This document shows, piece after piece, positions 17,438 through 21,169 of a DNA stretch of 21,169 nucleotides. How positions within the stretch are numbered: position 1 is the first letter of the stretch; each line of letters opens with the position of its first letter. The DNA is from DATKZH01 sp964475955 (lineage in GTDB: Bacteria > Planctomycetota > Planctomycetia > Pirellulales > Thermoguttaceae), in the NCBI GenBank assembly GCA_964475955.1, contig CAYYZY010000138.1:1-21169 (forward strand). Direction: 5' to 3'. The notes under the pieces were generated by a model. It was not told the DNA's origin and searched no databases. It saw only the letters and a program-made list of their open reading frames with translations. The translations under genes and the position numbers were made by a program.

Positions 17438-20251
17438 ATGTCGTCTTCACCCGGCGAAAAGCGACTCGGCTCCATCGGCGCGATCCTGGCCCGCGTTCTT
17501 CCGAAGACGGGCCGCGGCGCGTCGCCGCGCTCCCGCGGCGCAAGGCGACTCCGCCTGGAAGGTCTGGAAGATCGGAAGCTGCTCAGCGTCACGCAGCCGA
17601 CGCTTCCGGAGTCGTCGATGGACGACGCGGCCGTGGCGGCTTCGACCATCGAGCCGTCGGACCTCGTCGCGCCGGCCGAAAACGGCGCCCCCACGGCCGT
17701 CGACGACGCCTTCTCGATGAAGGCCGACCAGCAGTTGGGCGCCGGCGTGCTGGCCAACGACGTCGACCCGGAAGGCGATCCGCTATCCGTGACGCTCCAG
17801 AGCGACGTCGCCCACGGCACGCTCAACCTCGGCGCCGACGGCCTCTTCACGTACACGCCCGACGATGGGTTCGCCGGCACGGATCAGTTCACCTACACGG
17901 CCGGCGACGGGCAGGCCGAGAGCGATCCGGCGACCGTCACCATCACGATCGGGGCGGTGAACGACCCGCCCCAGGCCGAGGCTGACGGCTACGCCACGGA
18001 AGCCAACCAGACCCTGGTGGTCGACGCCAAGTCGGGCGTGCTGGCCAACGACACCGACGCGCAGGGCGACCCGCTCACCGCCAGCCTGGTCGACGGCGCC
18101 GCGCACGGCACGGTCACGCTGGCCGAAGACGGCTCCTTCGAGTACACGCCCGACGCCGACTTCCGCGGAGAGGACTCGTTCACCTACCGGGCGTCGGACG
18201 GCGAGAGCTCGTCGGACCCGGCCACCGTCACCATCGCCGTCGGCCCCACGCAGTTGGCGCCCGAGGCGGCGGATGACGCTTACGCCGCGCAGGAGGACGA
18301 GCCCCTCTCCATCGACGCGGAATCGGGCGTGCTGGCCAACGACGCCGACGCCGACGGCGACCCGCTCGCCGCCGTCCTCCGGAGCGCCCCGGGCCACGGT
18401 ACCCTCACGCTGGGCCACGACGGCTCGTTCGAGTACACCCCCAACCCCGACTTCTTCGGCGAGGACAGCTTCACCTACGTGGCCGGCGACGGCCAGGCGG
18501 AGAGCAACCTGGCCACGGTGAGCATTACGGTCGCCGGGGTGAACGATGCGCCCGTAGCGGCCGACGATGCCTACGAGGTGAACGAGGACGAGACGCTTGC
18601 GGTCGAAGCCTCCGGCGTGCTGGCCAACGATGCCGACGTGGAGGGCGACCCGCTCGCCGCGGTCCTGGTCGACGGCCCGGCCAACGGCACGGTGACCCTG
18701 GCCGAGGACGGCTCGTTCGAGTACACCCCCAACCCCGACTTCTTCGGCGAGGATAGCTTCACGTACAAGGCCAGCGACGGCCAGGCCGAGAGCAATCTGG
18801 CCATCGTGAACATCACCGTGGCGGCGGCTCCCGACGCTCCGGTGGCGGCCAACGACGCCTACGAGGTGAACGAGGACGAAACGCTCGCGGTCGAGGCGTC
18901 CGGCGTGTTGGCCAACGACGCCGACGCGGACGGCGACCCGCTCACCGCCGTCCTCGTCGACGGCCCGACCAACGGCACCGTGACGCTGGCCGAGGACGGC
19001 TCCTTCGAGTACACGCCGAACCCCGATTTCTTCGGCGACGACGCCTTCACCTACCGGGCCGGCGACGGCCAGGCGGAGAGCAACCTGGCCACCGTGAGCA
19101 TTACGGTGGCCACGGTCAACGACGCCCCGGTTGCCGCCGACGACGCGTACGAGGTGAACGAGGGCGAAACGCTCGCGGTCGAAGCGTCCGGCGTGCTGGC
19201 CAACGACGCCGACGTCGAGGGCGATCCGCTCACCGCGAGCCTGGTCGACGGCCCGGCCCACGGCACGGTGACGCTGGCCGAAGACGGCTCGTTCGAGTAC
19301 ACGCCCGAGCCGGGCTTCCACGGCGAAGACCGCTTCACGTACACCGCCGGCGACGGCCAGGAGACGAGCGAGACGGCCACGGTGGCGATCGACGTTCGCC
19401 GCTTGGACCTGGAGATCGCCTTGGAGGTGTCCGCCACGGCCTTCGGCCCCGACGTCGGCTCCACGTTCGCGGGCTCCGTGTTCTGGGTCAACGCCTACGT
19501 CAAGGACCTCAGCGATGCACCCCAGGGGGTGGTCGGCGGGGCCGTCGACGTCCTCTACGACGGGCTGTGGGTCAACCCGACCGGAAGCGTGGTGTACGGG
19601 GAAGACTTCAGCGCGTTCCAGCAAGGCGCGCCCGACGAGTCGGCCGGCCTGATCGACGAGGCCGGCGCCTTGACGCCCGGCTCGGGCGTGGGCGTAGACG
19701 GCTTCGCCCCATTCACCGCCTGGCAGTTCACGTTGGCCGAGGCCGCCAGCCTCGCCGAGGGCGACGCCCACGTGCAGTTCGCCGTGGAGCCGGGCCAGGG
19801 GACGGCGACGATCGCGCCGGCCAACTTCGCGCTGGTCGGCTCGGGCGAGCCGGTCGACTGGGCCCTGGCCGAGTTGGGTACGGCCGAGCTGGACCTCACC
19901 TTGCCCGACTTCAACGGCGATAGGCTGGTCAACCACTTCGATCTGGCCCTTTGGCAGACGCACTCGGGGTCGGCGTCGGGGGATCCGGGCTACGACCCGC
20001 TCTATGACCTGGACAACGACGGCCAGATCGGCACCTCGGACGTCGACGTCCTGATGGGATCGCTCTACCGGACGCCGACCGCGCCGCCGGCAGTCGCGGA
20101 GACGCTCTCCGTCGCCGAGTCGCCGGGCGACGACCAGTTGGCCGACGACCCGCTCGCCGACCCCTGGAAGTCGCCGTCTCGCGACCGCCGCGAGTTGGCC
20201 CACCAGCGACGGCACGAGGCGCACGACGAGTTGTTCGCCCGTTGGTCCTAG
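17438..20251 (+). CDS. Large secreted surface protein: sorting motif, six tandem-95-type repeats, dockerin pair
   Basis: The 937-residue protein is exported and probably cell-surface or extracellular. Its N-terminus is basic and carries LEGLEDRKLLS (residues 40-50), resembling the planctomycete LEPR-XLL sorting motif. Residues about 84-653 hold six cadherin/Ig-like repeats of 96-97 residues, each with AVDDAY, SGVLANDxDxxGDPL, HGTVTLAEDGSFEYTP and DSFTYxAxDGQAES. Residues about 655-820 form a beta-rich, cohesin-like module (GGAVDVLYDGLWVNP). A dockerin type I-like pair follows: D824-N-G-D-R-L-V-N-x-x-D835 and D857-L-D-N-D-G-Q-I-G-x-x-D868, both with calcium-loop spacing. The tail is charged (RRELAHQRRHEAHDE). 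Adhesion or matrix building is inferred from architecture alone; no catalytic domain is seen. It has its own promoter. Confidence 0.9.
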   Translation: MSSSPGEKRLGSIGAILARVLPKTGRGASPRSRGARRLRLEGLEDRKLLSVTQPTLPESSMDDAAVAASTIEPSDLVAPAENGAPTAVDDAFSMKADQQLGAGVLANDVDPEGDPLSVTLQSDVAHGTLNLGADGLFTYTPDDGFAGTDQFTYTAGDGQAESDPATVTITIGAVNDPPQAEADGYATEANQTLVVDAKSGVLANDTDAQGDPLTASLVDGAAHGTVTLAEDGSFEYTPDADFRGEDSFTYRASDGESSSDPATVTIAVGPTQLAPEAADDAYAAQEDEPLSIDAESGVLANDADADGDPLAAVLRSAPGHGTLTLGHDGSFEYTPNPDFFGEDSFTYVAGDGQAESNLATVSITVAGVNDAPVAADDAYEVNEDETLAVEASGVLANDADVEGDPLAAVLVDGPANGTVTLAEDGSFEYTPNPDFFGEDSFTYKASDGQAESNLAIVNITVAAAPDAPVAANDAYEVNEDETLAVEASGVLANDADADGDPLTAVLVDGPTNGTVTLAEDGSFEYTPNPDFFGDDAFTYRAGDGQAESNLATVSITVATVNDAPVAADDAYEVNEGETLAVEASGVLANDADVEGDPLTASLVDGPAHGTVTLAEDGSFEYTPEPGFHGEDRFTYTAGDGQETSETATVAIDVRRLDLEIALEVSATAFGPDVGSTFAGSVFWVNAYVKDLSDAPQGVVGGAVDVLYDGLWVNPTGSVVYGEDFSAFQQGAPDESAGLIDEAGALTPGSGVGVDGFAPFTAWQFTLAEAASLAEGDAHVQFAVEPGQGTATIAPANFALVGSGEPVDWALAELGTAELDLTLPDFNGDRLVNHFDLALWQTHSGSASGDPGYDPLYDLDNDGQIGTSDVDVLMGSLYRTPTAPPAVAETLSVAESPGDDQLADDPLADPWKSPSRDRRELAHQRRHEAHDELFARWS
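17695..19395 (+). repeat. Coding tandem repeat array, six units of 288-291 bp
   Basis: The conserved GTGCTGGCCAACGAC-type segment recurs at 17747, 18038, 18329, 18617, 18905 and 19193, i.e. spacings of 291, 291, 288, 288 and 288 bp. Units 4 to 6 are very similar at DNA level over the AYEVNE, SGVLANDAD and DGSFEYTP segments. This implies recent duplication or ongoing recombination between units. Confidence 0.9.
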
Positions 20252-20261
20252 CGGCAAGCGG

Positions 20262-20293
20262 CTACGGAAGCGTAGGAGATACGGAAACGTAGG
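20262..20293. repeat. Two small direct-repeat hairpins
   Basis: TACGGAAGCGTAGG (20263-20276) and TACGGAAACGTAGG (20280-20293) are direct repeats differing at one base. Each forms a short hairpin, CTACG-GAAG-CGTAG and TACG-GAAA-CGTA. Confidence 0.55.
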
Positions 20294-20369
20294 GGGTCGA
20301 GGGACACGAGACCCACGCGCCGACGCGGTCATACCAACCGCCGAGCGCGTGGGTCTCTCGCCTCGACCC
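20294..20369. repeat. Long inverted repeat (22 paired bases)
   Basis: GGGTCGAGG (20294-20302) and GAGACCCACGCGC (20308-20320) pair with GCGCGTGGGTCTC (20345-20357) and CCTCGACCC (20361-20369), with an internal loop of 5 and 3 nt. The stem begins 43 bp after the surface-protein stop codon. There is no T tract, so it may terminate transcription only weakly or stabilise the mRNA 3' end. Confidence 0.7.
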
Positions 20370-20374
20370 ACCCT

Positions 20375-20390
20375 CCGCGTTTCGACGCGG
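20375..20390. repeat. Hairpin with TTCG tetraloop
   Basis: CCGCGT-TTCG-ACGCGG forms a 6-bp GC-rich stem capped by a TTCG loop, which is very stable in RNA. It directly follows the long inverted repeat. Confidence 0.5.
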
Positions 20391-20418
20391 CCGAAGAGCG
20401 ACCTTCCAGCCTCCGTAG

Positions 20419-20441
20419 CAGCCCACACTCCGTGTGGGCTG
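20419..20441. repeat. 10-bp perfect inverted repeat hairpin
   Basis: CAGCCCACAC-TCC-GTGTGGGCTG is a perfect 10-bp stem with a 3-nt loop. It is preceded by CCTCCGTAGCAG, also found (as CCTCCGTAGCAG followed by ACC) near 12760, so part of it may be a dispersed repeat. Confidence 0.6.
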
Positions 20442-20590
20442 TAGAAACCGGCGATTCAGTAACGTATCACACGCCAGCGCCCATCAACGCCCGACGACCT
20501 CCCATCCCCACCACCCCTCCAAACCGCCCCCTCCCGCGGCGAAGCCGCTTCGTCCAAGGCGCCGAATCTCTGCACGCCGCAACAAGCCAC

Positions 20591-20627
20591 AAAAAGAGCC
20601 TCCCGCAACTCGTTGCTACGAAAGGCT
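20591..20627 (-). terminator. Intrinsic terminator of tRNA-Pro
   Basis: On the minus strand AGCCT...AGGCT encloses an inner GCAA-CGAG-TTGC stem and is followed by CTTTTT. It lies just 9 bp after the tRNA 3' end, as expected for a tRNA terminator. Confidence 0.55.
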
Positions 20628-20635
20628 TTACAAAG

Positions 20636-20710
20636 TCGGGGCGGCGAGATTCGAACTCGCGACTTCCTGCTCCCAAAGCAGGCGCGCTAGCCAGGCTGCG
20701 CTACGCCCCG
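20636..20710 (-). tRNA. tRNA-Pro, anticodon UGG
   Basis: The 75-nt cloverleaf is complete: a 7-bp acceptor stem CGGGGCG/CGCCCCG with discriminator A, D stem GCGC/GCGC, anticodon stem CCTGC/GCAGG around loop TTTGGGA with anticodon TGG, a 5-nt variable region AAGTC, and a T arm GCGAG-TTCGAAT-CTCGC. The 3' CCA is not encoded. No clear promoter was recognised upstream (to the right). A terminator follows within 10 bp. Confidence 0.96.
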
Positions 20711-20775
20711 AAGGCTTGAAATGCAAGCACTGCAACAACTTGCGCCGAATGCCCTATGGCAATCTGCGCAAATTA

Positions 20776-20796
20776 GCTCCCTCTTGGGGAGCGTTT
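20776..20796 (+). terminator. Weak terminator-like hairpin
   Basis: GCTCCC-TCTTG-GGGAGC is followed by G and four T residues. The 6-bp stem and short T tract make it a weak candidate, and there is no plus-strand gene immediately upstream to terminate. Confidence 0.3.
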
Positions 20797-20799
20797 TCG

Positions 20800-20829
20800 G
20801 CGACAAATGGCGACAAATGGCGACAAATA
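20800..20829. repeat. Triple 10-bp tandem repeat
   Basis: GCGACAAATG occurs at 20800-20809 and 20810-20819, and once more as GCGACAAATA at 20820-20829. It lies 90 bp upstream of the tRNA gene. An exact turn-of-helix period is compatible with protein binding, but an array this short may also be slippage. Confidence 0.75.
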
Positions 20830-20902
20830 AGGAGACTGCCAGCGACTTCCAGCCTACCTAGCGGGCGCACACTGTCAAGCTCTCCAACGATCCCGTATTT
20901 TT

Positions 20903-20926
20903 CGTTCCCAGCTCTGCCTGGGAACG
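20903..20926. repeat. REP-like palindrome
   Basis: CGTTCCCAG-CTCTGC-CTGGGAACG is a perfect 9-bp inverted repeat with a 6-nt loop. Very similar palindromes are, from memory, repeated in many bacterial genomes including planctomycetes and cyanobacteria. The T run lies before it on the plus strand, so it is not a standard terminator. Confidence 0.6.
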
Positions 20927-21169
20927 CCTAACGCGAGGCCTCGCCCCGGCCGAGTCTGTGCAAGTCCGCCGGTTCCCATCCATCGCTTCCCTTCTTCCCG
21001 CCGCCTTCCCATCCGTAGGGCACCCGCGCCGGACGCTTCGCCGCGCCGCGACCGCCCGAGAGCGAAAAAAGTCGCGCCGCCCCACGCCGCCGCAAATTCG
21101 TCTCGCGGCTCGGCGCAAACCGTTTATGCTGGAAGAGTTAACCCCGCTCGGACCCGCCAAAAACGGCGA

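Larger units (their letters stand above)
20252..20635. other. Spacer after the surface-protein gene, rich in hairpins
   Basis: These 384 bp contain no supported gene. Five hairpins lie between 20262 and 20441; further right are a GCGGC-GAA-GCCGC hairpin (20536-20548) and the terminator of the minus-strand tRNA (20591-20627). Confidence 0.7.
20711..21169. other. Non-coding right end of the window
   Basis: No gene is supported here; the short ORFs on both strands lack family features. It contains a hairpin with GCTCCC/GGGAGC stem (20776-20792), a 10-bp triple repeat (20800-20829), a REP-like palindrome (20903-20926) and a possible TATGCT -10 element near 21125 that may serve a gene beyond the edge. 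Confidence 0.5.

Noticed and set aside
17695..19395. CRISPR-like array
   Set aside because: The regular repeats are coding, 288-291 bp long and without unique spacers; no CRISPR array is seen anywhere in the window.
17783..20428. 881-codon minus-strand ORF with apparent internal repeats
   Set aside because: Its repeats mirror the tandem repeats of the plus-strand surface protein; it is a shadow.

Overview
The window looks like a high-GC chromosome segment from a Planctomycetota bacterium, probably near Pirellulales. This rests on family features, not a database search. They are a secreted protein with a planctomycete-type LE.R.LLS sorting motif, tandem cadherin/Ig-like repeats and a dockerin pair; a giant exported PQQ-type beta-propeller; a lipoprotein-like class II cytochrome c; a type 2 isoleucyl-tRNA synthetase; and dispersed short repeats containing CACCAACCCGAAGCG.

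Left part (1-4196, minus strand): the first 489 codons of a glycogen debranching enzyme (glgX, cut by the window edge), a cytochrome c-like lipoprotein with its own promoter and a strong intrinsic terminator, and ribose-phosphate pyrophosphokinase (prs). A 694-bp divergent spacer follows, carrying three direct copies and one inverted copy of a dispersed repeat.

Middle (4767-12704, plus strand): an arginine biosynthesis cluster argB-argD-argF (acetylglutamate kinase, acetylornithine aminotransferase, ornithine carbamoyltransferase). It is preceded by a near-consensus promoter, with a textbook intrinsic terminator in the leader immediately downstream, which suggests attenuation. RNase PH (rph) and a type 2 ileS follow. 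Inside ileS, the stretch encoding the editing domain has clearly lower GC and different codon use from its flanks.

Right part (12705-21169): convergent to ileS is a minus-strand gene for an exported protein fusing a SAM-methyltransferase-like domain to PQQ-type propeller repeats. Next come a nested inverted-repeat element, a truncated IS5-type transposase, an AT-rich 25-bp palindrome, and the 937-residue surface protein with six tandem ~96-residue repeats. Downstream lie a cluster of hairpins, a minus-strand tRNA-Pro(UGG) with a terminator, and a non-coding right end with a 10-bp triple repeat and a REP-like palindrome.

No defence system, CRISPR array, phage module or complete mobile element is visible. 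The most interesting signals are the arg leader, the mosaic segment in ileS, the exported methyltransferase-propeller fusion and the repeat and palindrome elements in the spacers.
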